From NCBI GenBank assembly GCA_964013895.1, contig CAXGYF010000001.1:1-64000 (forward strand): a stretch of DNA of 64,000 nucleotides, in the 5' to 3' direction. This document shows, piece by piece, positions 44,030-53,597 of the stretch. The position numbers were made by a program, and so were the translations under genes. Every line of letters begins with the position of its first letter. The first letter of the stretch is position 1. The notes beneath the pieces are model-generated. The model had not been told where the DNA came from and did no database searches. It was given only the letters and a program-made list of their open reading frames with translations. This DNA comes from MedAcidi-G1 sp002713545. GTDB lineage: Bacteria > Actinomycetota > Acidimicrobiia > Acidimicrobiales > MedAcidi-G1.

Positions 44030-45941
44030 ATCCCGACAGGCAAAACAAGCAACTGAATTTACCAAAAAAGAAAATGAAGATTTCCAAAAAAGCCTCCCAC
44101 CGGATGATGGAACTGATGCTGCCAATGTGGCGAAAGGTTTCATAGCAACTAGAACCAACCCGATTATTGAAAAACTTGAACCGAATGCTTGGCAACCCAT
44201 TTCGTGGGATCTTTCTAAGTCGGATTTTGTTAAAGGGGAATCACCTGAAACTGTCAATCCTTCTTTATGGCGTCAAGCTGGTTTGAATGCCCAACATGGT
44301 CTTTATCAAATTTGCGAAGATTTCTATCAAGTTCGAGGCTTTGACACTTCAAACGCTACTTTCATTCGCGGAAAAACCGGGTGGATAGTAATCGACCCTT
44401 TAACTACGGCTGAAACAGCTGCTGCTGCTTATGAACTTGTGACAGAGCATCTAGGGTTCCGTGAAATAAGCGCCTTCATCTATACCCACTCTCATTTGGA
44501 TCATTATGGTGGCATTCTTGGGATGATCGAAAGGTCTCGCATCGAAGAGGGAAACATTCCGATCGTTGCCCCTGAAGGTTTTCTACGTGAAGCAGTTGCA
44601 GAAAACGTAATAGCGGCACCTGTAATGGGAAGACGCGCTACTTACCAATTTGGCATGCTTTTGCCTTGGAATGAAAAAGGGCATGTTGATCAAGGATTAG
44701 GTAAAGGCATTCCTACTGGTTCATCAGCTTTGGTTCCTCCAACAATTGAAATAACTGAGACAGGGCAAGAACTTGTTCTAGATGGGGTGAAAATAGAATT
44801 CCAATTAACGCCTGAATCTGAGGCGCCAGCTGAAATGCATTTCTTTTTTCCGGAATATAAGGCTCTGTGTATGGCTGAAAATTGTTCCGGTACTATGCAT
44901 AACGTTTTAACTCTTAGAGGTGCACTGGTAAGAGATTCACTTCAATGGAGCAGATATATAGACGAAGCCCTTGATCGTTGGGGGGATTCGTCAGAAATTG
45001 TTTTCGCTAGCCATGGTTGGCCTCATTGGGGGAAAACTGCTGTAAGAGGTTACTTAACGCGTCAAAGAGACTTATACAGATGGTTGCATGATCAAGCGAT
45101 GCGCCTAGCTAATCTTGGCTACACACCAAATGAAATTGCTGAGCAGGTATCTTTGCCTCCAGGGCTCTGGGATGACTATATGTGTCATGGTTACTATGGA
45201 ACAGTTAGTCACAATGTCAGAGCCGTTTATCAGAGATATATCGGATTTTATGATGGGCATCCTTCCAGTCTTGATCCCTTAACCCCTGTAGAAGCAGGAA
45301 AAAAGTATGTCGATTTTATGGGGGGGATTGAAGAACTCATAGAAAAAGCAAGAAATGCTTTTGAATCAGGTGACTACAAGTGGGTAGCTGAGGTTTTAAG
45401 ACATGCGGTCTTCGCTGATCCGGAAAACGATGGCGCCAGGCTATTGCAGGCAGATGCTTTTGAACAACTTGCTTATCAAGCGGAATCCGGACCATGGCGT
45501 GATATCTACTTAACTGGAGCTCAAGAGCTAAGAAATGGAAGTATCGACGTGCCCGTTCTTCAACGCCCACGCCTAGAAGTAGCAAAAGGCATGACATTGG
45601 GCCAGATATTTGATTTTCTAGCAGTAAAGGTGGACGGGAATAAAGCTATAAAACTAAGTCCGATGCTTGTTCACTGGTCTTTTACAGATACAGGTGAAAC
45701 AGCACAGCTTGAATTATCAAATGGCACTCTTCACTCTAAAATCGTAACTTCTTCAGAAAGTTCAGAAATATCGCTTAGATCTTCGCGAAATGTTCTGGAA
45801 GAGTTAATTTCAACGGAGTACTCACTTCTGCAAGCAATAGACGAAGAAAGAATAGAAGTTCAAGGCGAAACCGAAAAAATATTGCAATTCTGGGAAACTC
45901 TGACCAATTTTCCTCTATTTTGGCCAATTATCGAACCTTAA
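44019..45941 (+). CDS. Alkylsulfatase, metallo-beta-lactamase type (SdsA1/YjcS-like)
   Basis: A 640-residue enzyme that would hydrolyse linear alkyl sulfates to alcohol and sulfate. The zinc motif THSHLDH gives His157, His159, Asp161 and His162. After the lactamase domain comes the alkylsulfatase dimerisation region (YYGTVSHNVRAVYQRYIGFYDGHPSSLDPLTPVEAGKKYVD, with EVLRHAVFADPEN) and a C-terminal SCP2-like domain (LGQIFDFLAVKVDG). No signal peptide is present, so it is probably cytoplasmic. The ATG at 44019 is chosen; an upstream ATG at 43974 would overlap the previous gene by 56 bases. Confidence 0.92.
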   Translation: MEDESRQAKQATEFTKKENEDFQKSLPPDDGTDAANVAKGFIATRTNPIIEKLEPNAWQPISWDLSKSDFVKGESPETVNPSLWRQAGLNAQHGLYQICEDFYQVRGFDTSNATFIRGKTGWIVIDPLTTAETAAAAYELVTEHLGFREISAFIYTHSHLDHYGGILGMIERSRIEEGNIPIVAPEGFLREAVAENVIAAPVMGRRATYQFGMLLPWNEKGHVDQGLGKGIPTGSSALVPPTIEITETGQELVLDGVKIEFQLTPESEAPAEMHFFFPEYKALCMAENCSGTMHNVLTLRGALVRDSLQWSRYIDEALDRWGDSSEIVFASHGWPHWGKTAVRGYLTRQRDLYRWLHDQAMRLANLGYTPNEIAEQVSLPPGLWDDYMCHGYYGTVSHNVRAVYQRYIGFYDGHPSSLDPLTPVEAGKKYVDFMGGIEELIEKARNAFESGDYKWVAEVLRHAVFADPENDGARLLQADAFEQLAYQAESGPWRDIYLTGAQELRNGSIDVPVLQRPRLEVAKGMTLGQIFDFLAVKVDGNKAIKLSPMLVHWSFTDTGETAQLELSNGTLHSKIVTSSESSEISLRSSRNVLEELISTEYSLLQAIDEERIEVQGETEKILQFWETLTNFPLFWPIIEP

Positions 45942-45999
45942 ATCACACAGTGCCAAATATTACAGTTGGCAAGATGCAAGATGCTCGTAACCTCAAAAT

Positions 46000-46899
46000 G
46001 TGAGCGCTACAAATCGACTAGCACGAATTTCTCTTTCAGTTACATTTGTTTTAATTGGCATTGGCGGCTTCACCCGCGGTAGTGGAAGCGGATACGGATG
46101 TTCCGACAGGTGGCCCTTGTGTGAAAATGGCCTGTTAGGTGGTTTACTACCTCGAGGCGAATACCACATGGTCGTTGAATGGTTACACAGGTGGGTAGCA
46201 GCAATCGTGGGAATTCTGATTTTGTTAACGGCTATAAGTATTAGAAAAAACTTTCGCAACAACCAACTGGCTAAGCGTCTTTCAGTAATTGCAGTTGTAG
46301 CGGTAGTGATACAAGCAATGATTGGCAGAAGCGTAGTTAAAACAGATTTAGAATCTGACCTTGTAGCTATACACCTAGCTATCTCAATGGTGGTAATAGC
46401 TTTATTGGCAGTAATTGTGATCGTTGTATCAAGTAATAAAAACGAAAATTTAGAGGTAACCGGTGATGCAGACTGGAGTCGCCTTCTCGCTTTTGGAGCT
46501 TTTGGTTCATACGCACTGCTGTTGTTAGGTGCATATGTCCATAACAGATACTTTTCCGGTTGGCCTCTTGTAAATAATCAATTAAAACCCGAGCTCTCAG
46601 ATCACTATACGTTTGTTCATTACCTCCACAGACTTGCGGCAGGAATAGGAATTTTTTATATTGCATATTTGATTTCTAATGCTAAAAAAAGACAACGACC
46701 AAAAAAAGAAAAACTTCTAATCCATCTCGCTGGAGCCGCATACGGAATAAACGTGATATTGGGTGGAGTTCATGTTTTCACTGAAGTTAGCTCCAGCGGA
46801 GTTGTAACTGCTCACTTATTGGGTGCCTGCGCTGTATGGGTTTTGCTAATTGCTTCAACAACTATGGCACGTTTTGGTATAACTCTTTCTAAAAATTAA
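46000..46899 (+). CDS. ctaA: Heme A synthase, Cox15/CtaA family
   Basis: A 299-residue membrane protein with about eight segments that hydroxylates heme O to heme A for terminal oxidase. SLSVTFVLIGIGGFTRGSGSGYGCSDRWPLC carries the redox cysteine pair (residues 33 and 41). Heme-ligand histidines are in EWLHRW, AIHLAIS, HYLHRLAAG and VTAHLLGA. The start is a GTG. The cytidine deaminase gene follows on the same strand; no other cytochrome oxidase gene is in the window. The family assignment is firm. Confidence 0.88.
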   Translation: MSATNRLARISLSVTFVLIGIGGFTRGSGSGYGCSDRWPLCENGLLGGLLPRGEYHMVVEWLHRWVAAIVGILILLTAISIRKNFRNNQLAKRLSVIAVVAVVIQAMIGRSVVKTDLESDLVAIHLAISMVVIALLAVIVIVVSSNKNENLEVTGDADWSRLLAFGAFGSYALLLLGAYVHNRYFSGWPLVNNQLKPELSDHYTFVHYLHRLAAGIGIFYIAYLISNAKKRQRPKKEKLLIHLAGAAYGINVILGGVHVFTEVSSSGVVTAHLLGACAVWVLLIASTTMARFGITLSKN

Positions 46900-46955
46900 A
46901 AGCTTTAACAATCTACGTGTATGTATATTCGTGGTCCTTCTGGCAGGATGATTTT

Positions 46956-47363
46956 ATGAATGGCAACGAAATCAATTGGGAAAACTTGCGCATCAAAGCA
47001 AAAGAGGTGGCAAACAGGGCGTATGCCCCTTATTCCAATTTCCCCGTTGGTGCAGCTGGATTGACTGATAGCGGGGAAATTGTGACTGGCTGTAATGTCG
47101 AGAATGCTTCAATTGGTCTAACTCTCTGTGCTGAATGCGGCATGATAAGCGAATTACATAAAATGAATGCTGGGAAATTAATCGCTGCCGTGGCATCAAA
47201 TCCTGAAGGCGAAGCGTTAGCCCCGTGCGGTCGTTGCCGTCAACTTCTCATAGAAGCAGGGGGGAAAGAATTAATTGTTGATGGACCTGGTGGGCCTAAA
47301 TCTATAGTTGATCTTCTGGTAGATCCTTTTACAGTAGACGACCTCAAGGATCGCAACAGGTAG
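46956..47363 (+). CDS. cdd: Cytidine deaminase
   Basis: A 135-residue zinc deaminase converting cytidine and deoxycytidine to (deoxy)uridine. The zinc-site set is Cys58-Ala-Glu60 and PCGRC with Cys91 and Cys94 (three-cysteine tetrameric class). YSNFPVGAAGLTDSGEIVTGCNVENASIG is the substrate-binding region. The ATG at 46956 (MNGNEINW) has AGG about 8 bases upstream; an upstream ATG at 46917 gives an unusual 13-residue extension. It lies 7 bases before the thymidine phosphorylase gene. Confidence 0.94.
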   Translation: MNGNEINWENLRIKAKEVANRAYAPYSNFPVGAAGLTDSGEIVTGCNVENASIGLTLCAECGMISELHKMNAGKLIAAVASNPEGEALAPCGRCRQLLIEAGGKELIVDGPGGPKSIVDLLVDPFTVDDLKDRNR

Positions 47364-47370
47364 AAATCCA

Positions 47371-48645
47371 ATGGATGCCATAGAAATAATTCAAACTAAA
47401 AGAGATGGTGGTGTTTTAACAGGAGAACAAATCAATTGGTTTATAAAAAACTTCTCTGAAGGTGGCTATATACCAGACGAGCAAGCAGCTGCTTTAGCAA
47501 TGGCAATCTTTTTCAATGGAATGGAGCCTGAAGAATTAACTAATTGGACAAGAGCAATGGTTGATTCGGGTACGACTTTGGATCTAAGCAACGTCGGTAA
47601 AAAAACAGTTGATAAGCACTCAACCGGAGGTGTCGGAGACAAAGTTTCACTTATTCTCGTACCGTTAATCGCCAGCTGTGGCTTAGCCGTTCCTCAGCTA
47701 TCTGGTCGTGGATTGGGTCACGGCGGGGGAACTCTAGACAAAATGGAAGCGATACCTGGTTGGACTGCTTCGCTAGGTGAAGAAGAGATGCTAACGCAAC
47801 TCCGTGAAATTGGAGGAATTATTGCGGCCGCTAATGAAAATATAAACCCTGCGGACAGACGTCTATACGCTTTGCGAGACGTTACCCACACGGTTGACTC
47901 GATTCCTCTGATTGCAAGTTCAATAATGTCAAAAAAAATTGCGGAAGGAACAGAAGCTCTGGTTTTGGATGTAAAAACTGGCTCAGGAGCTTTCATGGTC
48001 AGCTTTGAACAAGCTCGTTTATTAGCTGAAACAATGGTCGAACTGGGTGAAAATTCAGGAATGAGAACTGTTGCCTTAATTACTTCAATGGAAACTGTTT
48101 TAGGTAATTCTGCTGGTAATGCTCTAGAGGTTTCAGAATCTATCGAAGTTCTAGAAGGGGGAGGACCTGAAGATATTATTGAAGTCACCTTGGCGTTAGC
48201 GCAGGAAATGCTAGAACTTTGTCAAGTAGATTTAGACCCTAGAGAAATTCTTGCATCTGGAAAACCAAGGGAGGTCTTCGAAAAAATGGTTTCAGCTCAG
48301 GGGGGTGACTTGTCAAAGGGACTTCCAGTAGCAAAATACAAAAAAACTGTTGATGCTTTAGATACTGGCTACCTGAGTAAATTGGACTGTCGTTCTGTAG
48401 GTTTTGCTGCCTGGCGGTTGGGGGCAGGACGAGCCAAAAAAGAAGACCCCGTTAGCCCTACTGCCGGTGTAGTCTGCATGCACAAGCCAGGTGACTATGT
48501 CACTAAAGGGGAACCTATTCTAGAACTCCATGGAGACAAAGAAGACTGTTTTGATTCTGCTATAGACGCTCTGGAGGGTGCCATCGAAATATCAGACTCT
48601 CCACCAGATGAATTGTCATTAATTATTGACAAAATTTCTATCTAA
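47371..48645 (+). CDS. deoA: Thymidine (pyrimidine-nucleoside) phosphorylase
   Basis: A 424-residue enzyme splitting thymidine or deoxyuridine to base and deoxyribose-1-phosphate. MDAIEIIQTKRDGGVLTGEQINWFI opens the alpha-domain; KHSTGGVGDKVSL is the glycosyl-transferase signature; DVKTGSGAFM and SGRGLGHGGGTLDKMEAIPG form the active site. The C-terminal barrel-sandwich domain contains GRAKKEDPVSPTAGVV. It produces uracil and thymine for the base-degrading operon at 21507-31254. Its stop is 2 bases from the stop of the convergent aldehyde dehydrogenase gene. Confidence 0.94.
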   Translation: MDAIEIIQTKRDGGVLTGEQINWFIKNFSEGGYIPDEQAAALAMAIFFNGMEPEELTNWTRAMVDSGTTLDLSNVGKKTVDKHSTGGVGDKVSLILVPLIASCGLAVPQLSGRGLGHGGGTLDKMEAIPGWTASLGEEEMLTQLREIGGIIAAANENINPADRRLYALRDVTHTVDSIPLIASSIMSKKIAEGTEALVLDVKTGSGAFMVSFEQARLLAETMVELGENSGMRTVALITSMETVLGNSAGNALEVSESIEVLEGGGPEDIIEVTLALAQEMLELCQVDLDPREILASGKPREVFEKMVSAQGGDLSKGLPVAKYKKTVDALDTGYLSKLDCRSVGFAAWRLGAGRAKKEDPVSPTAGVVCMHKPGDYVTKGEPILELHGDKEDCFDSAIDALEGAIEISDSPPDELSLIIDKISI

Positions 48646-48647
48646 AA

Positions 48648-49493
48648 CTATCTGCCTACTGGATGCCATACCGTTTTCATTTCTAAGAAATCAGAAATTA
48701 GTTCTAAACTTTCTTCCTCTACTTTTCGTGAGATGACACGCTTAACGTTTAAAGAAGCCTCTTCAAGTAGGGTGCGATCAGTTTCAGGACTAATTCCACT
48801 TATATCAACTGCATTTACATCCATGTGTCCAATCATCCAAGGAAGTAGTTCTGATTGATCACCAGTCAATATATTAACCACTCCTCCAGGTACATCTGAC
48901 GTAGCCAATACCTCACCGATCGTGATGGAAGTAAGTGAACTCTGGCCTTGAGAAACAACTACCACTGTATTTCCACTAACTATTGCCGGCACAAGCCTGG
49001 AGACCAATCCCATCATGGAAGGCTCAGTCGGGGCAATTATTCCGACTACACCGGTTGGTTCGGGAACCGTAAAATTAAAATATGGACCTGATACAGGATT
49101 AACAGATCCCAGTACTTGACTATATTTATCGGACCAACCCGCATACCACACCCATCTATGTATCGCTTCTTCTACCTCACTTTTAGCTGCTTTACCATTC
49201 AAACCAGTACTTTTAAGCAACTCTACAAATTCAATTTTTCTAGATTCCAGCATTTCAGCAACACGATAAAGAATCTGACCTCTATTGTAAGCAGTTCTAG
49301 AAGCCCAAGGAGATTGTGCTGATCTAGCAGCACGAACTGCTTCACGGAAATCTTTTCGAGAAGCTTGCGAAACATTTGCTATCAATTCACCCTCATAATT
49401 ATTCACAGAAAAAGTTCTGCCTGATTCTGAACGTGGAAATGCTCCATCAATAAAAAGTTTGTAAGTTTTCGCTATAGGGATTTTTCCTGTCAC
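48648..49493 (-). CDS. Short aldehyde-dehydrogenase-family protein without catalytic Cys
   Basis: A 281-residue protein matching the N-terminal NAD-binding half of aldehyde dehydrogenases: FIDGAFPRSESGRTF, SPWASRTAYNRGQILYRVAEMLESR, WVWYAGWSDKYSQVLG, PTGVVGIIAPTEPSMMGLVSRLVPAIVSGNTVVVV. Full-length family members have about 480 residues; here the catalytic Cys/Glu half is absent, replaced by a ~50-residue tail ending SDFLEMKTVWHPVGR. It follows the full-length ALDH gene within 3 bases. The clean ends and preserved operon spacing suggest a maintained partner or pseudoenzyme rather than decay. Confidence 0.85.
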   Translation of the reverse strand: MTGKIPIAKTYKLFIDGAFPRSESGRTFSVNNYEGELIANVSQASRKDFREAVRAARSAQSPWASRTAYNRGQILYRVAEMLESRKIEFVELLKSTGLNGKAAKSEVEEAIHRWVWYAGWSDKYSQVLGSVNPVSGPYFNFTVPEPTGVVGIIAPTEPSMMGLVSRLVPAIVSGNTVVVVSQGQSSLTSITIGEVLATSDVPGGVVNILTGDQSELLPWMIGHMDVNAVDISGISPETDRTLLEEASLNVKRVISRKVEEESLELISDFLEMKTVWHPVGR

Positions 49494-49495
49494 TA

Positions 49496-50980
49496 TTAAC
49501 GACCCCCAGTATTTTTTAAATAAGCACCTAGACCGTGCATTCCACCTTCACGACCGAAACCACTTTCTTTGTAACCACCAAAAGGACTGGCTGGATCAAA
49601 TTTGTTAAATGTATTCGCCCAAATGACACCTGCTCTCAGACGCTCTGCCATCCAGTGGATCAATGATCCTTTCTCAGTCCATATCCCAGCGGAAAGACCA
49701 TAAGGAGTATTATTTGCTTTTTCTAAAGCTTCTTCGGGGGTTCGAAATGTTTGTACCACTAATACAGGCCCAAATATCTCTTCACGGGCAACACGATGAC
49801 TTTGCTGGACTCCAGTTAACACTGTTGGGGGGTACCAATATCCCTTTTCCGGCAAAGAACAAGAAGGTTTAAAAACTTCAGCTCCCTCTTCAATACCTGC
49901 TTTGACGAGCAGATCAATTCTCTCTAGTTGAGCTTTTGAATTTATCGCTCCAATATCAGTGTTTTTATCTAACGGGTTGCCAACCCTTAATAACTCAATT
50001 CGTTTCTGAAGTCGATCTATAAAATTTTCAGCAATTGATTCTTGAACCAGCAATCTTGAACCGGCGCAGCAAACGTGACCCTGATTGAAGAAAATACCGT
50101 TAATAACACCTTCGATTGCTTGGTCTAATGCTGCATCTTCAAAAATAACATGCGGTGCCTTTCCTCCGAGTTCCAACGTCAAAGGCAAATTACGCTTTAC
50201 CGCCGAACGTTGAATCAACTTACCCACTTCGGTGGAACCTGTGAAAGCAAGCTTGTTAACTTCTGGATGTTCAACTATCGCGGAACCGGTCTCCCCAGCT
50301 CCTGTAACTATATTTATTACACCAGGCGGTAAATCTACATCTCTTATTACTTCAGCTAGCAATAAAGCTGTTAATGGTGTGGTTTCTGCAGGTTTTAAAA
50401 CAACAGTGTTTCCACAAGCCAATGCTGGAGCAAGTTTCCACGCCGCCATCAATAAAGGAAAGTTCCATGGAATGATCTGTCCCACAACACCATGTGGCTC
50501 TAACTCCCTTTGGGGAAATGCATACTCTAATTTATCTGCCCAACCAGCGTGATAGAAAAAATGAGCGGCTGCTAAAGGAAGGTCAACGTCTCGACTTTCC
50601 TTTATGGGTTTTCCTCCATCCAAGGTTTCCAAAACGGCAAACTCTCTTGCTCTTTCCTGAAGATGACGTGCAATCCGGAATAGGTATCTCCCTCTATCCG
50701 CACCGGTCATTTTTCTCCAATACTTTTCATAAGAAACACGTGCTGCCTGCACAGCTCTATCAACATCTTCTGATGAAGCTTCCGAAACAACCGACAATGG
50801 CTTTTCTGTTGACGGGTCTAAGGTTTCGAAGGATTTCCCCGAAGAGTCAACAAAATCTCCATCAATAAAAAGTCCATAATTGTCTTTTATATTTACAAGG
50901 CTTGTTGACTCAATTGCTGATGCATATTCGATCCCAAAATCTTCCAAAGCGGATCCACCTTTAGAGTTTGAATTTCCCAT
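49496..50980 (-). CDS. Aldehyde dehydrogenase, full length
   Basis: A 494-residue NAD(P)-dependent aldehyde dehydrogenase. VVGQIIPWNFPLLMAAWKLAPALACGNTVVLKPAETTPLTA, ELGGKAP (general-base Glu) and the catalytic Cys in NQGHVCCAGSR are all present; ENIFGPVL-like EEIFGPVLVVQ closes the site. In the deoxyribonucleoside pathway the natural substrate is acetaldehyde released by the aldolase encoded just upstream. Its start shares one base with the deoC stop (TAATG), so it is translationally coupled. Confidence 0.93.
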   Translation of the reverse strand: MGNSNSKGGSALEDFGIEYASAIESTSLVNIKDNYGLFIDGDFVDSSGKSFETLDPSTEKPLSVVSEASSEDVDRAVQAARVSYEKYWRKMTGADRGRYLFRIARHLQERAREFAVLETLDGGKPIKESRDVDLPLAAAHFFYHAGWADKLEYAFPQRELEPHGVVGQIIPWNFPLLMAAWKLAPALACGNTVVLKPAETTPLTALLLAEVIRDVDLPPGVINIVTGAGETGSAIVEHPEVNKLAFTGSTEVGKLIQRSAVKRNLPLTLELGGKAPHVIFEDAALDQAIEGVINGIFFNQGHVCCAGSRLLVQESIAENFIDRLQKRIELLRVGNPLDKNTDIGAINSKAQLERIDLLVKAGIEEGAEVFKPSCSLPEKGYWYPPTVLTGVQQSHRVAREEIFGPVLVVQTFRTPEEALEKANNTPYGLSAGIWTEKGSLIHWMAERLRAGVIWANTFNKFDPASPFGGYKESGFGREGGMHGLGAYLKNTGGR

Positions 50981-51912
50981 TAGTCCACCGTTACATAATC
51001 AGGACCACTATAGCTACCTGAATCCAAACGGTTTAATTGAAGCAATACGTCATTTAATAGGCCCGAAGCACCAATACGAAACATTTCGGGATTCAACCAT
51101 TTTGTTCCCAAAGTTTCTCCAATCACAACTAAATAATGCCAAGCCTGCTTTGCTGTACGAATTCCACCCGCAGCTTTGATACCCACAGAAATATCTGTTT
51201 GGTATGCAAAATCTCTCACTGCTTCTGCCATACACAAAACCCTGGGTAAACTTGATGCTTGAGAAATCTTTCCAGTTGAAGTTTTTATAAAGTCAGCTCC
51301 AGCAGTCATAGCGAGCATTGAGGCTTGACGGATCTTGTCATAACTACCTAGTTCGCCCACTTCTAAAATAACTTTAAGATGTGCTTCACCGCAAGCATCT
51401 TTCGAAGCAACAATCTCTTCAAAGGCTCGTTTTTCGTCGCCAGCGAGAAAAGCTGAACGATTTAAGACTATATCTATTTCATCAGCTCCTCTTTTAACAG
51501 CATCTGCTATATCAGCTGTTCGCGCTTCAATAGTTGACAAACCACTTGGGAAAGCACCGGCAACACTTGCCACCTTTACATTTGAGCCTTTCGTAGCTTC
51601 CACGGCGTGGTGAACCATTTCTGGATAAATACACACTGCAGCCACAGAAGGTACATCATGATTGGACGGATCAGGTCGCTTGGCTTTTTGACACAATGAA
51701 GCAACTTTCTCTGGAGTGTCTGCACCCTCGAGGGTGGTCAAATCCATACAACGAATCGCAAGATGAAGAGCCGCCTTTTTGCTATTAGTTTTTATTGACC
51801 GAGTAGCCAAAGACGCCGCTCTAGCTTCAAGTGTGACCTCATCTACTGGAATAACTTTTATTGAAGAACCGATTTCTTCAAAAGCAATATTAGAAGCAGA
51901 CATTTTCATCAA
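50980..51912 (-). CDS. deoC: Deoxyribose-phosphate aldolase
   Basis: A 310-residue class I aldolase cleaving 2-deoxyribose-5-phosphate to glyceraldehyde-3-phosphate and acetaldehyde. The Schiff-base lysine lies in ADFIKTSTGK; the second lysine in VGIKAAGGIRTAKQA; the aspartate in LKVILEVGELG region. Length fits the longer actinobacterial/eukaryotic-type DeoC rather than the 259-residue E. coli form. It overlaps the mutase gene by 4 bases at 51909-51912 and the ALDH start by one base. Confidence 0.94.
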   Translation of the reverse strand: MMKMSASNIAFEEIGSSIKVIPVDEVTLEARAASLATRSIKTNSKKAALHLAIRCMDLTTLEGADTPEKVASLCQKAKRPDPSNHDVPSVAAVCIYPEMVHHAVEATKGSNVKVASVAGAFPSGLSTIEARTADIADAVKRGADEIDIVLNRSAFLAGDEKRAFEEIVASKDACGEAHLKVILEVGELGSYDKIRQASMLAMTAGADFIKTSTGKISQASSLPRVLCMAEAVRDFAYQTDISVGIKAAGGIRTAKQAWHYLVVIGETLGTKWLNPEMFRIGASGLLNDVLLQLNRLDSGSYSGPDYVTVD

Positions 51913-53597
51913 TCTTTCTTCACTTGGAACAAACTACTAACTCCATGTAATAAGTCTTCTATCTTATGGTCCGCTGATCTTTCAGCCGACCTTATATCGT
52001 CGTTAATAACTGATTCTGTGACTTCAACATAAACCTTGACCATTGGCTCAGTTCCACTGGGACGGATAACTATTCGCCCATTCAAGATGTTAAGTACAAG
52101 AGCGTCGGTTGCGGGTAGCTCTGATTCAGGACTTAACAAGTCGATCGATTCTATAACGGCAAATTCGCCTATTTTTTCCGGTGGTGAGCTTCGCCAGAAA
52201 GACATAAAATCTGCAGAGATATTCGTAGCAGGATCAAGTCGTTTTGTGAATAAGGCTGTTTTATGAACACCATGCCGATTCCATAGTTCTTCTAATAGGT
52301 CTATAACGGTCTTACCTTGGGTTTTTAATTCAGACGCCAACTCTGCAAAAACTAACGCAGAAGTAATACCATCTTTATCTCTTACTGAATCACCTAATGC
52401 AAAACCAAGTGCCTCCTCATATCCGAAAACAAACCTAGAACTTTTATCTTCTATTCCTGGACGTACAATCCATTTGAACCCAGTAAGTGTCTCCGCATAT
52501 TTAACTTTGTGAAATTCTGCGATTTTAGAAAGCAAGCGCGATGATACAACCGTTGTAACAACGAGCCTGTCTTCTCCTTGCCCTTTACTGAGAATCTGTT
52601 CTGCCAATAAAACGCCTATTTCGTTTCCGTTGAGACGACACCATTCATCTCCATGGCGAACTACAACAGCCATTCGATCTGCATCGGGATCATTTGCTAT
52701 TACCAAATCAGCGTTTTTTTCAACGGCAAGTTCAACTGCAAAATCTAAAGCGCCTTCTTCTTCAGGGTTTGGGAAAGAAACAGTTGGAAAATCAGGATCT
52801 GGTTCTGCTTGACTCTCAACGAGTATTGGACTTTCGAATCCTGCCTTTTCAAATACATCCAAGAAGACCTCCTTACCTACCCCATGCAAAGGTGTATAAA
52901 CCTGTTTTATTTCACGCTTGCTTTCGTATGAAACAGAAGAAGAAGCAAAATCTACATATGTTTTTATTAATTCATCATTGCCCTTAAGAATAATTTCATC
53001 TTCGTAATCTGCTAACAACTCCTCAGTAGGTGGATTCTTAAAATCAATTCTTTGGGCTATCTTCGTATCAATCGGATTTGCGATTTGAGCGCCGTCTTCC
53101 CAATAAACTTTGTAACCAGAATCTTCTGCGGGATTATGACTAGCAGTAACCATTATTCCAGCTTTAGCTTTTTTAGATAAAGACGTGTAAGCCAAAACCG
53201 GCGTTGGCGTAGGTCTTGGCAAAATTAAACTTCTTACTCCATATGCAGCCAAAACTCTGACAGAGTCTTGAGCAAAAATTTGACTCTTGTGACGCGCATC
53301 ATAACCGACCACTACTAATGGAGGCTCATCTCCCTGATTATCGCTTAATAGTTCTTGCGCTATCGCGGTTGCAACGATCCTAACCATAACTCTATTCATT
53401 CTCATCGGTCCGGCTCCCCTGACTCCACGGATGCCAGCTGTCCCGAAAACTAAGGAATTAGTAAATCTTTGAATAAGTTCAATGTCTCCATCTGAAATAA
53501 GTTTTTCAGTTTCAGCTTTTGTAGTTTCATCAGGATCATTAATCAGCCATTTGTTAGCTATTTCTAAAGCTTCGTCTAAATAGGCTTCTTTCGTCAC
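51909..53597 (-). CDS. Alpha-D-phosphohexomutase family, probable phosphopentomutase
   Basis: A 562-residue mutase of the PGM2-like branch. The phosphoserine is Ser153 in TASHNPAEDSGYKVYW; the metal loop is NDPDADRMAVV; the sugar-binding loop is GYEEALGFALGD; and the C-terminal phosphate-binding loop is RPSGTEPMVKVYVE. Members act on glucose, mannose or (deoxy)ribose phosphates. Between purine nucleoside phosphorylase and deoC, conversion of (deoxy)ribose-1-phosphate to the 5-phosphate is the expected role. It overlaps both neighbouring genes by 4 bases. Confidence 0.88.
   Translation of the reverse strand: MTKEAYLDEALEIANKWLINDPDETTKAETEKLISDGDIELIQRFTNSLVFGTAGIRGVRGAGPMRMNRVMVRIVATAIAQELLSDNQGDEPPLVVVGYDARHKSQIFAQDSVRVLAAYGVRSLILPRPTPTPVLAYTSLSKKAKAGIMVTASHNPAEDSGYKVYWEDGAQIANPIDTKIAQRIDFKNPPTEELLADYEDEIILKGNDELIKTYVDFASSSVSYESKREIKQVYTPLHGVGKEVFLDVFEKAGFESPILVESQAEPDPDFPTVSFPNPEEEGALDFAVELAVEKNADLVIANDPDADRMAVVVRHGDEWCRLNGNEIGVLLAEQILSKGQGEDRLVVTTVVSSRLLSKIAEFHKVKYAETLTGFKWIVRPGIEDKSSRFVFGYEEALGFALGDSVRDKDGITSALVFAELASELKTQGKTVIDLLEELWNRHGVHKTALFTKRLDPATNISADFMSFWRSSPPEKIGEFAVIESIDLLSPESELPATDALVLNILNGRIVIRPSGTEPMVKVYVEVTESVINDDIRSAERSADHKIEDLLHGVSSLFQVKKD

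Noticed and set aside
48648..49493. Short ALDH as a frameshifted full-length gene
   Set aside because: The frame ends only 2 bases from the stop of the convergent thymidine phosphorylase gene, so there is no room for a missing catalytic half downstream.
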